Source of the DNA: Promethearchaeum sp.
GTDB lineage: Archaea; Asgardarchaeota; Lokiarchaeia; Sigyniarchaeales; Promethearchaeaceae
Direction of reading: 5' to 3'
Assembly (NCBI GenBank): GCA_030611625.1
Contig: JAUWPK010000181.1
Location: 1-7,576, forward strand
Length of the DNA stretch: 7,576 nt
Numbering within the stretch: position 1 is the stretch's first letter; each line of letters opens with the position of its first letter. The translations under genes were made by a program, and so were the position numbers. Shown here piece by piece: positions 7,153 to 7,576 of this stretch. The notes beneath the pieces are model-generated. The model did no database searches. It saw only the letters and a program-made list of their open reading frames with translations, and was not told where the DNA came from.

Positions 7153-7576
7153 TTAAATGAAAATGTAAAATAAAATTACCAAAATAATTGTGGTACTTCC
7201 AAGTATGTAGCAAATTTTATCAAATGAAAGTTTTCGGGCAAGTTTAAGTAGACCACTCATCATAAAGAATGATATAACTGCAACAATAATCATCAATCCC
7301 ATGTATTCCCATCCCAATGTCATTGCAGTACTTTCGAATATGAAATCAAATAGAATTGCCCCAATTACGGCAGGTAAGGAAATAATGAAACTCATACGAA
7401 AAGCGTCTTCTCTTTTAAAACCCCTTAAGATTAAGAATGTAACCGTGGTACCACTGCGCGATATCCCTGGTAGAATCGCAAAACCTTGACAAGCCCCTAA
7501 GACAAATTCATCCAATAGAGTACGTTCATTCATGGATAATTTATCGGTAGCATTTAATTTTCCAAAACGCAGTAGT
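7153..7576 (-). CDS. uppP: Undecaprenyl-diphosphatase (UppP/BacA family), N-terminal part beyond the window
   Basis: UppP is a polytopic membrane enzyme that removes one phosphate from a polyprenyl diphosphate so that the lipid carrier for surface polysaccharide or glycan assembly is recycled. The 140 visible residues are the C-terminal half of a protein usually of about 260-280. Counting from the first visible codon, ACQGFAILPGISRSGTT (28-44) is the family signature P-G-x-S-R-S-G-x-T, including the catalytic arginine (R40). Next come GFKREDAFRMSFIISLPAVIGA and two further hydrophobic helices near the C-terminus, ending at a TAA. The frame stays open through the right edge (LLRFGKLNATDKLS precedes the internal ATG at 7531-7533), so that ATG is internal. 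The first conserved glutamate-rich motif is not visible. Archaea carry homologues, presumably acting on dolichyl-type carriers. It is separated from the SDR by 309 bases and is probably not in its transcript. Confidence 0.92.
   Translation of the reverse strand, partial: LLRFGKLNATDKLSMNERTLLDEFVLGACQGFAILPGISRSGTTVTFLILRGFKREDAFRMSFIISLPAVIGAILFDFIFESTAMTLGWEYMGLMIIVAVISFFMMSGLLKLARKLSFDKICYILGSTTIILVILFYIFI

Noticed and set aside
7531..7533. ATG as the start of UppP
   Set aside because: The frame stays open to the window edge, and UppP needs another 120 or so residues with the first catalytic motif; this is an internal methionine.
1..7576. CRISPR array, transposon or phage remnant
   Set aside because: No regularly spaced repeats, terminal inverted repeats, transposase or integrase frames were seen on either strand.

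Overview
The window is strongly AT-rich and gene-dense, and four of its five genes lie on the minus strand. None of the visible minus-strand starts has a Shine-Dalgarno motif. Two are preceded at about 26-30 bases by TATA-like boxes, and the 3' ends carry bare T-runs without hairpins. That expression style, together with a 1510-residue membrane protein with a HEAT-like repeat tail, suggests an archaeon, possibly of the Asgard/Lokiarchaeia kind. This assignment is inference: there is no rRNA or universal marker here, and a cold-shock protein, a LpxL-like acyltransferase and UppP are also typical of bacteria.

Layout: (1) 1-966, plus strand, the C-terminal part of a LpxL/HtrB-like acyltransferase whose start is beyond the left edge. 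(2) A 48-base convergent gap with T-rich ends, then a small cold-shock-domain protein on the minus strand (1015-1269), its stop codon lying inside a 23-base tandem duplication. (3) A 141-base gap holding the putative csp promoter and the T-run terminator of the next gene upstream. (4) 1411-5943, minus strand, a giant protein with about nine membrane helices and a cytoplasmic HEAT-like solenoid of about 1050 residues. (5) 5962-6843, minus strand, a short-chain dehydrogenase/reductase 18 bases upstream of the giant gene and probably co-transcribed with it. (6) A 309-base AT-rich spacer with TATA-like elements and a 14-base palindrome but no gene. (7) 7153-7576, minus strand, the C-terminal part of undecaprenyl-diphosphatase (UppP/BacA), continuing off the right edge.

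Three of the genes concern the membrane: a lipid acyltransferase-like enzyme, a polyprenyl-diphosphate phosphatase, and a membrane-anchored scaffold. They are not arranged as one pathway operon. The only convincing pair is SDR plus the HEAT-repeat membrane protein. No mobile element, CRISPR array, tRNA or rRNA is visible.
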